Shown: piece after piece, positions 28,451-38,095 of the stretch
How positions within the stretch are numbered: the stretch's first letter is position 1
How the letters are laid out: each line of letters opens with the position of its first letter
Notes under the pieces: generated by a model
What the model saw: only the letters and a program-made list of their open reading frames with translations
What the model was told of the DNA's origin: nothing
Databases searched by the model: none
From: Streptomyces sp. TLI_235
Lineage (GTDB): Bacteria > Actinomycetota > Actinomycetes > Streptomycetales > Streptomycetaceae
NCBI GenBank assembly: GCA_002300355.1
Contig: NSGV01000001.1
Span: forward strand, 186,001-250,000
DNA length: 64,000 nucleotides
Reading direction: 5' to 3'
Translations under genes and position numbers: made by a program

Positions 28451-29706
28451 ATGCTCACCAGAGAGGAATACGCGGAGGCGCGGAGGCTCCACAGCGAGGG
28501 ATGGTCGCTGTCGGCGATCGCCAGGTCCCTGGGACGCGACCGCAAGACTGTGAGGTCCTACCTCGTCGGGGGGCGCACCCCGGGGGTCAGAAACTCCCCG
28601 CAGGACCCGTTCGGGCCGTTCGTCCCGTACTGCCAGCAACGTCTGTGTGACGACCCGCACCTTGAGGCGACCGTCCTCCTCAAGGAGATCATCGCACTCG
28701 GCTACCAGGGCGGGTACTCGACGCTCACCCGGGCGCTGCGCAGGCACCGGCTACGGCCCATCTGCACACAGTGCCGGTACACGACTCCAGACCAGGACAC
28801 CGGCGATATGCCGGCCGACGGCGACGAGCTGCGCTTCACGTGGCTGAAGCTGCCGGCCCCCCGCCGCGGTGGGGAGCGGGCAGTCACGCCCACGTCCTGG
28901 TTGGTTCTCTGCCGAGCGGCCGCTGGCGTGCGACCCTCGCCGAGAACGAGGACCTGCCCCAGGTCATCGAGGCCATCGACCTGGTTCTCAGACGTCTGGG
29001 CCAGACCGGCTGCTGCTGGCGGTTCGACTCCTCACTCGCCGCGAAATGCCAGAGCAATGGCAGGGGCGAACCCGAGCTCCTCAAGGTCGCCCGGTACTAC
29101 GGCACCGACATCAGTAACGGCCGACCCTGCCGAAGCATTCCGGCGTCTCCCGTCCCGGACCCGCTGCGTCCCATCGAGGACTTCTGGTGGCGCACCATCC
29201 ACCCGGACACCCGCCTCCAGGCCGCACAGGGCAGTCTGGACCACCTTGCCGCCTGGCTCGACCTACGCCACCCGGAGATCGGACTCCCCAACCGCGCGGG
29301 TGACGTGGTCAACGGAGTCCCTGATGCCGGGAGCCGCAGCCTCGCGTTGCCTCCCGCCCCGTTCCCGGCCAGGATCCAGGTCGCCCGGACCGTCAGCTCC
29401 CACGACCTCGTTCCCTTCCGTGGTAACCACTACGCCGTCTCACCCGGCCTCGTGGGTGCCAAAGTCGAAGTCAGCTGGCGCCTGGACGAACCCTGCCTGT
29501 CGATCTGCACCACCCGTGGAGCCGTCATCGCTCGCCACACGCTCGCACCCCGCGGCGCCGGCCGAGTCGTCTCCGGCCCCGGACCTACCATCACACTCGA
29601 ACGCACACAGAGCCGCGCGCGCCAGGACCACACGCCCTGCGATGGCACGACACGCTCCCCGCTCACCCATTCAGCCGTCGCTCACTCCCATGCACTCCGT
29701 TCCTGA
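28451..29706 (+). pseudogene. istA: IS21-family transposase IstA, frameshifted
   Basis: Starts at the ATG at 28451 (MLTREEYAEARRLHSEGWSL). The N-terminal helix-turn-helix SAIARSLGRDRKTVRSYLVG is typical of IstA. The frame shifts near 28,870 and continues WGAGSHAHVLVGSLPSGRWR, then IEAIDLVLRRLGQTGCCWRF (start of the DDE core), and ends at 29706 with VPFRGNHYAVSPGLVGAKVE in the C-terminal beta-barrel. Part of the catalytic core around GTDISNGRPCRSIPAS appears shortened. There is no IstB ATPase gene after it. The element is therefore non-autonomous or dead. Confidence 0.8.
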
Positions 29707-30295
29707 CCGGCCAGGACACGACAGCCGACCGAAGAGGCCACCCCCGTACAAGCCGGCTGGCTCCACGCGAGCCGCCACCCCGGTCGGAGGCCACGACCAA
29801 GCAACCGGCCACCCCCACACATGGCATGGACCGGTCGCCAAGTCGCATGGGGCGTGGAAGTGTTGTGGAAGCCCACTGTGGTCATCGGATGATGAGCCGG
29901 CACTTGGAGAGACGGAGCCTCCGTCCGGTAGGGCGACGCGTTGGAGGTTGTCCTGGCGGTTGAACGGCGCCCGAACGGCCAGGTGGAACCATCTTCAGCA
30001 CCGGCTCTTCGTGGGCAAGTGGCTGCCACTGCGAGTGGCCTTCTGCAGCCGGAAACTGGTCGAGCGGGCCCCGGGACCGGCGGCGGCGAACTCCTTCGGC
30101 GCCCGCTCGGTGACTGCTCAGGCGGCCGTGTGACCCCTTTTGGCGTGCGGGCACACGGATGCGGACCGTGGCGCGCGGCCGGGCTCGCCGCCTCGCCCGA
30201 CCCATGAGGTCGGCCCGGGTGACGACTTCGGCCGCACCAGCACCGAATCGGAACGTGAACGCGGACTCGGCTACAAGGAATCACAAGGAACCGAA
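29707..30295. other. Downstream flank of the IS21-type remnant
   Basis: About 590 bases with no recognised gene. One + frame ends WNHLQHRLFVGKWLPLRVAF ... AAANSFGARSVTAQAAV at 30133; it looks partly coding-like but I cannot place it. The expected istB gene is absent. Confidence 0.4.
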
Positions 30296-31312
30296 ATGAA
30301 CCGTACCCAGATCTTGGCTTCCGCTCTCGCCACCGTCACGATGGCTGGTGCCGGCACCTGGCAGCGGTGTTTCCCGGAACCCCCACCAGCTCCAGCGCCT
30401 CCCAACGTCCGATCCCTCGGCCTCGACGTCGCACGGCGTTGGTACCAGCCCGCCACACTGAAGGCCATCGTGGACGTCCTTGCCCGGAACCACTACAACC
30501 AGCTCCACCTGCACCTCACTGACGATCAGGCTTACCGGCTCGAATCCACCGTCATCCCCGCATGCGTCGCCCCGCAGCACTACACCAAGGCCGACCTGCG
30601 GACGCTCGTCGCCTACGCCAGCAGCAAGGGCATCACCATCGTCCCGGAAATCGACACCCCTGGACACATGGCAGCGGCACTCGCGTGCCGTCCCGATCTG
30701 CGCCTCACCACCGCATTCGGCACCGGAAGCCTTGACCTACGTGACGCCGCTGCAGTCGGCTTCGCCCAAGCGCTGATCGCCGAATGGCTGCCCGTGTTCC
30801 CCGGCAGGGACTGGCATTTGGGCGGTGACGAATGGATGGCCTACAACGACGCCGTCAACTACTACGGAGACTCCGTCAAAGCCCGCGACTCCGAATACAC
30901 CTACTACAACACGATGGGTAACTGGCTCATATCCAACGGCCGCCAACCTCGGATCTGGAACGACCAAATCGTAGCCGGCACCCACGTAAAACCTAACAAG
31001 ACACTGACGATCGACAGCTGGTACGGGCCCACCGATCCCACGGCCACGAGCCTCGCCGCCCAGGGCTACCGGCAGATCAACTCCAACTGGAATCTGCTGT
31101 ACGCCAGCACCGACTCCGACCGCTACCCTGATCCGGCGAAGCTTGCCACGCTCGCCCTCGGGCAGTTCGCGTCCGGCACAGTGACAACCGGCATTGCGGG
31201 CGTGCAGCTCTCCGTCTGGTCCATGCCCGGCGACACCCACACCGACCAGCACATCATCGACAGACTCACACCACTGCTTCAGACCCTCGCCCAACATCTG
31301 TGGGGGGGGTGA
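30296..31312 (+). CDS. Secreted GH20-like beta-N-acetylhexosaminidase
   Basis: 338 residues from the ATG at 30296 ([20 protein letters not shown]), preceded by CAAGGAAC. It has a short hydrophobic export signal and then the GH20 catalytic barrel: [57 protein letters not shown], and HLGGDEW with the adjacent Asp-Glu catalytic pair. Later TIDSWYG and [10 protein letters not shown] hold the substrate-site Trp residues. It removes terminal GlcNAc or GalNAc from chitin fragments or glycans. It is shorter than typical family members (about 500 residues) because the N-terminal GH20b domain is missing, yet the barrel seems complete. Confidence 0.85.
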   Translation: MNRTQILASALATVTMAGAGTWQRCFPEPPPAPAPPNVRSLGLDVARRWYQPATLKAIVDVLARNHYNQLHLHLTDDQAYRLESTVIPACVAPQHYTKADLRTLVAYASSKGITIVPEIDTPGHMAAALACRPDLRLTTAFGTGSLDLRDAAAVGFAQALIAEWLPVFPGRDWHLGGDEWMAYNDAVNYYGDSVKARDSEYTYYNTMGNWLISNGRQPRIWNDQIVAGTHVKPNKTLTIDSWYGPTDPTATSLAAQGYRQINSNWNLLYASTDSDRYPDPAKLATLALGQFASGTVTTGIAGVQLSVWSMPGDTHTDQHIIDRLTPLLQTLAQHLWGG

Positions 31313-31442
31313 CACTTCGGCACCCTGCTTGAAAAGTGCCGTCTCTACTTCGCGAATCCCTGCAGCTCGAAAGAATCGCCGACGGAGCAGGACGGTCCGC
31401 CAGAAGCCAACTATCTGTTGGCATTCCCATAGGCTGCTGCCC

Positions 31443-32318
31443 ATGCGTGGAATCCTCCTGGCCGGCGGTACCGGCTCCCGGCTGTGGCCGCTGACCCGGG
31501 CGGTCTCGAAACAGCTGCTCCCGGTCTTCGACAAGCCGATGGTCTACTACCCGCTCTCCACCCTGGTGATGGCGGGCATCGACGAGATCCTGATCGTCAC
31601 CACGGCGGAGGACCAGCCGCAGTTCCACCGGCTGCTCGGCGACGGCTCGCAGCTGGGCCTGCGGCTGGAGTACGCGGTGCAGGAACGCCCGGAGGGCATC
31701 GCGCAGGCCTTCGTGCTCGGTGCGGACTTCATCGGCGACGAGCCGGTGGCGCTGATCCTCGGCGACAACATCTTCCACGGCAGCGGCCTCGGCACCCGGC
31801 TGGCGCAGCACGGCGACCCCAAGGGCGGGCTGGTCTTCGCCTACCCGGTGGCGGACCCGAGCGCGTACGGCGTGGTGGAGTTCGACGCGGACGGCCGGGT
31901 GCTGTCCATCGAGGAGAAGCCGGCCGTGCCGAAGTCCCGGTACGCGGTGCCGGGCCTGTACTTCTACGACAACCGGGTGGTGGAGATCGCCCGTGGTCTG
32001 GAGCCCAGCGACCGGGGCGAGTTGGAGATCACCGCGGTCAACGACGCCTATCTGCGGGCCGGTGAGCTCCAGGTGACCAGGCTCGACCGCGGCACGGCCT
32101 GGCTGGACACCGGGACGTTCGTGTCGATGGTGCAGGCCGCGGAGTTCGTCCGGGTCATCGAGGAGCGCCAGGGCTTCAAGATCGGCTGCATCGAGGAGGC
32201 CTGCTGGCGGGCCGGGCTGATCGACGGCGACCGACTGCGCGCGCTCGCCGAGCCGTTGCTGAAGAGCGGGTACGGCCAGTACCTGCTGGACCTGTTGCAG
32301 GAGGAGAAGTCCCGGTGA
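31443..32318 (+). CDS. rmlA: Glucose-1-phosphate thymidylyltransferase
   Basis: 291-residue RmlA/RfbA enzyme: dTTP + glucose-1-phosphate to dTDP-glucose + pyrophosphate, the first step to dTDP-rhamnose and most deoxysugars. The ATG at 31443 opens the nucleotide-binding motif [74 protein letters not shown] and [10 protein letters not shown] are hallmark segments, with all expected catalytic residues. The length matches the family. No rmlB, rmlC or rmlD is adjacent. A neighbouring GT2 glycosyltransferase hints at a cell-surface glycan role, but they are on opposite strands. Confidence 0.95.
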   Translation: MRGILLAGGTGSRLWPLTRAVSKQLLPVFDKPMVYYPLSTLVMAGIDEILIVTTAEDQPQFHRLLGDGSQLGLRLEYAVQERPEGIAQAFVLGADFIGDEPVALILGDNIFHGSGLGTRLAQHGDPKGGLVFAYPVADPSAYGVVEFDADGRVLSIEEKPAVPKSRYAVPGLYFYDNRVVEIARGLEPSDRGELEITAVNDAYLRAGELQVTRLDRGTAWLDTGTFVSMVQAAEFVRVIEERQGFKIGCIEEACWRAGLIDGDRLRALAEPLLKSGYGQYLLDLLQEEKSR

Positions 32319-32680
32319 AGTTCCGCGAGTTGGCGGTGCCGCCCGCCAAGGCCGGCTTGGCGGGCGGTGACCAGGGCCCGCCACCTGGTGCGTACCGTCT
32401 CTTCGCCGTCGAGCCAGCTGGCTCCGGGAGGTGGTGGGCCGCCGGCCGGCCATGAAGTGGGCGATGTCGGCGTACTAGCCGCCGCGGGCGAGGTCGATCA
32501 GCCGCTCGTGGACGGCGGCAGCGGGGGCCGTGTCGTCGCTGCGGACGGCGTGATGCAAGGCGGCGGCGAGTTCGAGGGTGGTCTGTGCGGCGACGATGCC
32601 GACGGTGCGGGCTCTCGGCTCGCAGGACCTGGAGACGGGGAGGTCGGCACCCGAACCGGGCGCCGACCACACGGCCCCCC
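32319..32680 (-). other. Remnant coding sequence with an in-frame stop
   Basis: A leftward frame reads TVGIVAAQTTLELAAALHHA, then VHERLIDLARGG, then a TAG at about 32,477, then YADIAHFMAGRRP. It is helical and coding-like but unrecognised. It is probably a decayed gene between rmlA and the glycosyltransferase. Confidence 0.3.
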
Positions 32681-33955
32681 TCAGACCAACAGCAGGCCGC
32701 CGCAGCGATCCGCACCCTCTTTCACCGCGATCAGATTGGCCATGACGTAGGAGATGTCGTTCTTACTGTGCCAGTCGCTCGGGTAGTACGTGACCAGCCG
32801 CGACGTCTGGAACCGGGCCTCGATCTCCGGCACGAAGACCCGATACTGGTCGTCGGTGTAGTACCAGAAGGAGTTCTCGTTGTAGAAGGCGACGTGCGTC
32901 GGGTCCTGGTACGCGCCCCGGCCATCCGAGCTCGGCGTAAGAGTGAGCAGCATGCCGCCAGGCGCCAGCAGCCGGAAGAGCTCGTTGATCAGCGGTACCT
33001 TCGCGGGCACGTGCTCGAGGAAGTCCACCGCCCGCAGCAGGCCCACCGAGCCGTCGGGGAGATCCACCTGGCCGGGAAGCTGCGCGACGATGTCCACGCT
33101 CTCTCCCGGGTACTGGTCCAGCCCCAGGTAGCCGGGTGGCTTGCGGTGCGCCGCGCCGAGGTCCACCGCCAGCAGGCCCCTGCGCCTGGTCCAAGCGAGT
33201 GCGTTGGCCTCGATGTACTTGTCGTACAGGGCTACCGTCTCGCGCTGAATGTGGGCGTTGACCTCCGGGTCGCGCTGGGTGTTGCCCGCGTGCATACGCT
33301 GCAGGTAGAGGCACCGCGGAATCAGGACGAACTCCCCCTCCTGGAACAGACGGCACATCAGGTCCTGGTCGTCCAGCACGGTGCGCGCCGCGTCGTACCC
33401 GCCGACACGTTCGTAGGCGTCGCGGCGGAAGGCGCGGACATGATTCGGTGCGTACCAGATGTACGACACGTTGTGCGGCACCGGCGCCATGGCGATGGAC
33501 TGCAGCAAGGGACGCCCGTCAACCGTCACCTCCTCGTAACGCCAGCCGTGTGCCTCGTTGAAGCGGGTGTCGTCCCGGCTGCCGTCCTCGGAGATCTGCG
33601 CGGTGTTGCTGTACGCGAAGACCGCCTCGGGGTGCTCGTCGAACGCCTGCGCAAGGGACGCCAGGCAGTCCGTGGCGAGGAGATCGTCGTGGTCGAGCTC
33701 CACCAGGATCTCGCCGCGCGCCAGTTCGCAGGCGCGGCGCTTGGCCGCTCCGACGCCCGTGACGTCATCGGCGATCTCCACCCGGACACGGTCGTCCGGG
33801 TGCTCCGGACGCCACCGCGCCCCGTTGTTGAGGAGGACGATCCATTCCCAGTCCGATCGGGACTGCGCCTGCAGCGACTCGAGGCACTCGTCCAGGAAGC
33901 GCGGCCGGTGGCTGGGGGTGAAGACGGAGAACCTCGGAGCTGCGGATGACATCAT
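32681..33955 (-). CDS. GT2 glycosyltransferase fused to a methyltransferase-like domain
   Basis: 424 residues from the ATG at 33955 (MMSSAAPRFSVFTPSHRPRF). Residues 1 to about 230 are a family 2 glycosyltransferase (GT-A fold): FSVFTPSHRPRFLDECLESL, WEWIVLLNNGA, the DxD-type motif VELDHDDLLATDCLASLAQA and later TVLDDQDLMCRLFQEGEF. From about residue 265 a class I methyltransferase-like domain follows: GLLAVDLGAAHRKPPGYLGL, RAVDFLEHVPAKVPLINELF and LLAPGGMLLTLTPSSDGRG. The SAM glycine loop is degenerate (DLGAAHRK), so methylation is uncertain. It is probably cytoplasmic, modifying a surface glycan, glycolipid or a natural-product sugar. It stands alone on its strand. Confidence 0.8.
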   Translation of the reverse strand: MMSSAAPRFSVFTPSHRPRFLDECLESLQAQSRSDWEWIVLLNNGARWRPEHPDDRVRVEIADDVTGVGAAKRRACELARGEILVELDHDDLLATDCLASLAQAFDEHPEAVFAYSNTAQISEDGSRDDTRFNEAHGWRYEEVTVDGRPLLQSIAMAPVPHNVSYIWYAPNHVRAFRRDAYERVGGYDAARTVLDDQDLMCRLFQEGEFVLIPRCLYLQRMHAGNTQRDPEVNAHIQRETVALYDKYIEANALAWTRRRGLLAVDLGAAHRKPPGYLGLDQYPGESVDIVAQLPGQVDLPDGSVGLLRAVDFLEHVPAKVPLINELFRLLAPGGMLLTLTPSSDGRGAYQDPTHVAFYNENSFWYYTDDQYRVFVPEIEARFQTSRLVTYYPSDWHSKNDISYVMANLIAVKEGADRCGGLLLV

Positions 33956-34147
33956 CTGCTAATACCTGCCTGCGAGAATATCGGGAACTCTGACGGTGTG
34001 ACTCTTCCGATGAGGCCGCCCACGGGATGGCCTGTGCCCGTGGACGGTTGCGCCGGCAGTTCCCCAGGGCTTGACCGACCCTGGGGAACCGTCATGCGTT
34101 GTCGGCTCGGCTGGACCGGTCGGCCCGGCATCGCCGTCTGCCAGGCG

Positions 34148-35440
34148 CTACGCCGAGCAGATCGCGAACGCGGTGGGTGTGGCCGTGCCGTCGGACACCT
34201 GGACCTGCCATCCGGTGGCCGGTGAGCCGCCGACCGGGCCGTCGTACAAGACGGCCGACCCACCCGAGTTCGAGTAGCCGCCACCGATCGCGAACGTGCC
34301 CACCGGGCAGCTCGCCGTCGCCACGCCTTGCGCGCCGACCGTCGTAACGACGACGCTCTGGGCCCCGCTCGGGCCTGCAGCACCCTGCGAGCCCTGAGGC
34401 CCCTGAGCACCAAGCGAACCCTGGGCACCCACATCGCCCTGAGGCCCCTGGACACCGAGCGCACCCTGAGCGCCCACATCACCCTGAGGCCCCTGAACAC
34501 CGGGAACACCCTGAGCACCAAGCGCACCCTGGGCACCCTGGGCACCCACATCGCCCTGAGGCCCCTGAACACCGAGCGCACCCTGAGCGCCCACATCACC
34601 CTGAGGCCCCTGAACACCGGGAACACCCTGAGCACCGAGCGCACCCTGGGCACCCACATCACCCTGAGGCCCCTGAACACCGAGCGCACCCTGAGCGCCC
34701 ACATCACCCTGAGGCCCCTGAACACCGGGAACACCCTGAGCACCAAGCGCACCCTGGGCACCCACATCACCCTGAGGCCCCTGAACACCGAGCGCACCCT
34801 GAGCGCCCACATCACCCTGAGGCCCCTGAACACCGAGCGCACCCTGAGCGCCCACATCACCCTGAGGCCCCTGAACACCGGGAACACCCTGAGCACCAAG
34901 CGCACCCTGGGCACCCACATCACCCTGAGGCCCCTGAACACCGAGCGCACCCTGAGCGCCCACATCACCCTGAGGCCCCTGAACACCGGGAACACCCTGA
35001 GCACCAAGCGCACCCTGGGCACCCACATCACCCTGAGGCCCCTGGGCACCCAGATCACCCTGCGGGCCCTGAGCACCCACATCACCCTGAGCACCCTGCG
35101 GGCCCTGGGCACCCACATCACCCTGCGGGCCCTGCGGGCCCTGCGAGCCGTAGTACGTCCACCAGCGCGAATCCAGGTCTTCCCAGAGGTCGCGGTTGGA
35201 TGTCTCGCTGCCCGCCGGCATGCCCTGAACCAGCTGCTTACCCTTGGGGGTGAAGTCGGCGCTCATAGCGCCGTTCGGCCCCGGGATCTTAGGGGCATGG
35301 ACCTGGTGGTCGGTGGACTTCTCGATCGTCCGGGCCACCGCCTCAGTTGCCGAAGCGACGTTGACGACGGCGGAAAGAGCGCCCATGGAGAGCACGGCGA
35401 TGGCTTTGACTCGCGACTTTCTGAGTGAGTGACGGTTCAT
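34148..35440 (-). CDS. Secreted collagen-like (Gly-X-Y) repeat protein
   Basis: 430-residue protein from the ATG at 35440 (MNRHSLRKSRVKAIAVLSMG), with AGGAAGG upstream. A signal-like hydrophobic segment (residues 12-36) is followed by a short linker (DLWEDLDSRWWTYYGSQ). About 240 residues of uninterrupted Gly-X-Y triplets follow, built from units such as GPQGDVGAQGALGVQ (15 residues) and GPQGDVGAQGALGAQGVPGVQ (21 residues). The C-terminal 75-residue domain starts VVVTTVGAQGVATASCPVGT and contains CPVGTFAIGGGYSNSG and WQVQVSDGTATPTAFAICSA, a beta-rich cap with two cysteines. Bacterial collagen-like proteins form triple helices; X-position Pro and Gln-rich Y-positions fit this. The function may be surface or spore adhesion. 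No anchor motif is seen. Confidence 0.88.
   Translation of the reverse strand: MNRHSLRKSRVKAIAVLSMGALSAVVNVASATEAVARTIEKSTDHQVHAPKIPGPNGAMSADFTPKGKQLVQGMPAGSETSNRDLWEDLDSRWWTYYGSQGPQGPQGDVGAQGPQGAQGDVGAQGPQGDLGAQGPQGDVGAQGALGAQGVPGVQGPQGDVGAQGALGVQGPQGDVGAQGALGAQGVPGVQGPQGDVGAQGALGVQGPQGDVGAQGALGVQGPQGDVGAQGALGAQGVPGVQGPQGDVGAQGALGVQGPQGDVGAQGALGAQGVPGVQGPQGDVGAQGALGVQGPQGDVGAQGAQGALGAQGVPGVQGPQGDVGAQGALGVQGPQGDVGAQGSLGAQGPQGSQGAAGPSGAQSVVVTTVGAQGVATASCPVGTFAIGGGYSNSGGSAVLYDGPVGGSPATGWQVQVSDGTATPTAFAICSA
34402..35135. repeat. 45-bp and 63-bp tandem repeats in the collagen-like gene
   Basis: Near-identical DNA units of 45 and 63 bases, always multiples of nine (Gly-X-Y triplets), run through the collagen-like region. 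On the + strand they show as recurring CACCCTGAGGCCCCTG. Such arrays change length readily by slippage or recombination, and short-read assemblies often miscount them. Confidence 0.9.
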
Positions 35441-36689
35441 ACAGCAACCTTCCTCTGAGGCTGAGAACTGAGGCCGAGCAGGCCTGGAAGCACGGCAGGA
35501 AAGGTGCACCACATGCGCACGCCACTCGATCCCGGACCAAGGCGGTGATCAAGGCGCCGAGTGCGGGTGATGCCCCAGCATAGACCGGCCGAACAAATCC
35601 ATTGCTACCATTACAAACTTGCCCACGAACCGACAGACCCGCCGTCCGGACGGGCAAAACCTCCAAATCGGCCGCCTGCTCGCCAAAACGGCCGGTCGGC
35701 GAAGCCTCGGACCCATTCTGCACGGTCACCGCCCCGAGGTCACGGCCGTTCCCGCCCATGCCCACGCTCTCCAACTTCACTAACTGAACACCTAATTCAC
35801 CTCACGCACACATTCCGATCGAGCGATCCAGTCCACAGCTCATGCCCGCCGCCGACAGAACCATCAATCCGGCCGTGGATCATCACCACCCTGGGGTCGG
35901 TAAATTTCCGATAGGACTCGCCGGGAACACAGATAATCGAGCTATAAATTCAACTCCCCCGCTCGGGCCAGCCTTCTCTGAAAAGGCGGGTCCCCGCACG
36001 GGAAACTTCATCCAATGTTTCGGTTGTCTTCCATATGGCCTGGTCATGGGATGTTGAGGAGGTCGAGGAACGGGTGAAGGGTTGCAGGAGGCGTTGCGCA
36101 GAGTGGCCGCAATGCCGGCGCATCCGTGGTCACGGAGGAGCGCAGGGTTCCGAAATGGCCATGCCTTCAGGCTCGGATGCCGCGCCCCTGGTGGTCGGCC
36201 CGCAGCCAGCGGCACATCGCGCAGTGCTCGAGCCACCATCCTGGGGATGGCGGCCGCCCGGCATCGACTCCAGGCCCGTCTGCTCTCCCGGCTGCGGTCG
36301 TCATCGGGCGGCTCTGGGACCGGTCCGCCGATGACGCCGTCAGGCGCCCAGGGCGATGGTGCTCTGGACGCTGGCAGCCAGGGTTCGGGCGAGCGCACTG
36401 CTGACGGCCGGGGGGTTGAGGGATGCTCACGCCGGCGTTCCCCGCCGCCGCAGCCGGCCTGGATCCGGGGTCTCGAAGGCGGCACGCCGGCGGGTCTCAT
36501 CTACAGCAATTCCCGGCTGAGCCGCGCGATCTCCCGGGCGAGGACATGTCCGTTCGGCCAGGATCATCGCCCTGTCATCGGCGACCACGGCTGGCAGGAC
36601 TTCCGGGGCCCTCACGGGGTCGCGTTCCGTCTCCAGCTTCTTCAGCCGCAGGCCCTCGCGCTGATGCCGCTGGTACTGGCGACGGTGGT
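35441..36689. other. 1.2-kb stretch with no supported gene
   Basis: From 35,441 to about 36,050 the sequence is less GC-biased (AT-richer tracts near 35,760-35,970), fitting a promoter/regulatory region for the collagen-like gene. From 36,050 to 36,690 both strands give coding-like fragments with no recognised domain, for example VVADDRAMILAERT and EGLRLKKLETERD on the - strand. They look like decayed helical protein sequence. Confidence 0.4.
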
Positions 36690-37095
36690 GCTCGCGCTAC
36701 TGCCCCTGTGGCCCATGGTCTCGATGCGCAGTTGCCGTGCGGCCGTGAACCGGACCATGCCCGGTGGACCGTCACGAACGAGAAGGCGCGGCGATCGTCC
36801 TCGTCCTCGCGGGAGACGGCGTCGAAGCGGCTGAACACCCGGCGTTGGACGTCGGGCCACCGCATCCGGCGGGGAGTCGCGTCGACGTCGTGCCGACCGG
36901 CGGCGCGGACGGCATCGGCGACGTCGGCGGTCGCGGCGAGCATCTTGCTGGGGATACAGCCCACGTTCAGGCACGTCCCGCCGAACGGGCCTCCGGAGAG
37001 ATCAGAGCGACGTCAAGGTGGGCGAAGCGGTCGCCGGTGAGCGCGTTGCCCGTGCCCGCGCCGACGACCACGAGGCCGTGACGATGCGTGACCGG
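36690..37095 (-). pseudogene. mtr: Mycothione reductase N-terminal remnant
   Basis: Leftward reading from about 37,095: HGLVVVGAGTGNALTGDRFA, then HLDVALISPE, then after a one-base frameshift near 37,000 the redox motif GTCLNVGCIPSKMLAATADV. ADAVRAAGRHDVDATPRRMR follows, then WPDVQRRVFSRFDAVSREDE. A second frameshift near 36,785 precedes RFTAARQLRIET, after which similarity is lost. This is the FAD-binding N-terminus of mycothione (mycothiol disulfide) reductase, a flavoprotein disulfide reductase of about 460 residues. Only about 130 residues remain. A functional copy is presumably elsewhere in the genome. Confidence 0.8.
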
Positions 37096-37273
37096 AGCCC
37101 ATCCGTCAGCGCCGTACCGGTGCCCTCGCGGAGAGGTGCCGCCACCATGGGGACAGCAGCGGTCGGGCGGCGCGGCGATCGTCGGCTCGGCCCGGCCGCC
37201 GGCCGGCCGGAGTGATCACCTGATCGGACCGTGTGGCTGGGGCGGCCGTATGGGGTGCGGCTAGCGTCGGCCC

Positions 37274-37633
37274 ATGACTCCAACGACGTCTCCCGAGCCG
37301 CAGTCCGCCCTGCGCCCGCACGAGGAGATCAGCGCCGCGCTGGCGCTGGCCGCCACGGACCGGCTCTCCGCGGGGAGGTACGGGCGGGGCGTGATCGGCG
37401 CGCTGCGCTGGGCCACGGGCGGCCGGGTGACGGCACCGATCACCGCCTCGGCGCCGATGGATGCCGGTCGGCCGTGCGCCCTGCGGGTGGCGGAGGAGTA
37501 CCGGGCCGCCCGTGGCGAGCTTCTCGGGCACGCGGGGCGCACCGTCGAACTGGACTTCGCCCGGGGCGTGCACGACACCCTCGCCTGGGTGTGCGGCGGC
37601 CCGGACGGGCCGCCGACACTGACCGGCCGCTGA
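37274..37633 (+). CDS. Hypothetical protein
   Basis: 119 residues from the ATG at 37274 (MTPTTSPEPQSALRPHEEIS). The composition is mixed and coding-like: AALALAATDRLSAGRYGRGV, then IGALRWATGGRVTAPIT and RVAEEYRAARGELLGHAGRT. There is no signal peptide, membrane helix or known motif. I do not recognise it. It converges on the leftward ATP-binding protein with a 36-base gap. Confidence 0.45.
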   Translation: MTPTTSPEPQSALRPHEEISAALALAATDRLSAGRYGRGVIGALRWATGGRVTAPITASAPMDAGRPCALRVAEEYRAARGELLGHAGRTVELDFARGVHDTLAWVCGGPDGPPTLTGR

Positions 37634-37669
37634 GCCGCGGACCTGCCCAGGGGGCGGGTCGGCGGTGAC

Positions 37670-38095
37670 TCAGTGGGTGACGCGGCCCGACGGGTGGAAG
37701 CAGGCGGTGACGGTCTTGCCGCACCGGTCGGCCCTGGTCTGCCACCCGTCGGACAGCGCGTCGACCATGGCGATTCCGCGGCCACCGGTGGCCTCGGGAC
37801 CGGCATCCCGTTGGCGCGGCAGCACGGCGGACTCGTCGTGCACGCTGACGTACGGACATCTGCCGTCCCAGGTGAGAACGAGGTCGGCGGCGCTGCCGGC
37901 GTGCCGGTGGGCGTTGGTGACGAGTTCCGAGATGCTCAGGACGACGGCGTCGGCCGCGTCGGGCGCGTGCCCGGTACAGCCGAGGTCGTCCAGGTGCCGC
38001 CGGGCCCAAGCCCTGCCGGCGCGCACCCCGCTGGAGACCGGCAGTGTCCGGGCCCAGCCGAGTGCCTTCATTTCCCGGCCGTCCGCGTTGTCCAC
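37670..38095 (-). CDS. Anti-sigma-type histidine-kinase-like ATPase
   Basis: About 141 residues from a GTG at 38095. An ATG at 38071 (MKALGWARTLPVSSGVRAGR) is an equally possible start, and longer in-frame starts reach 38176. HATPase_c_2 domain as in RsbW/SpoIIAB-like proteins: N-box SISELVTNAHRHAG, G1-type YVSVHDESAVLP and G2-type ATGGRGIAMVDALSDGWQ. Such Streptomyces proteins bind ATP and usually act as anti-sigma or phosphorelay switch partners. No sigma factor or antagonist lies next to it. Confidence 0.8.
   Translation of the reverse strand: MDNADGREMKALGWARTLPVSSGVRAGRAWARRHLDDLGCTGHAPDAADAVVLSISELVTNAHRHAGSAADLVLTWDGRCPYVSVHDESAVLPRQRDAGPEATGGRGIAMVDALSDGWQTRADRCGKTVTACFHPSGRVTH

Noticed and set aside
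31443..32318. rmlA as a deoxysugar gene of the biosynthetic cluster
   Set aside because: It is 9 kb or more away, separated by unrelated and decayed genes, without rmlB/C/D or a cluster glycosyltransferase.
34328..35428. Repetitive + strand frame (LRPLNTERTLSAHIT repeats) or a CRISPR-like array
   Set aside because: It is the antisense of Gly-X-Y collagen triplets. Repeat units are contiguous multiples of nine bases with no unique spacers.
36035..36690. Recombinase C-terminal fragment
   Set aside because: Short helical pieces (EGLRLKKLETERD, VVADDRAMILAERT) suggested a coiled recombinase tail, but no catalytic motif or continuous frame exists.
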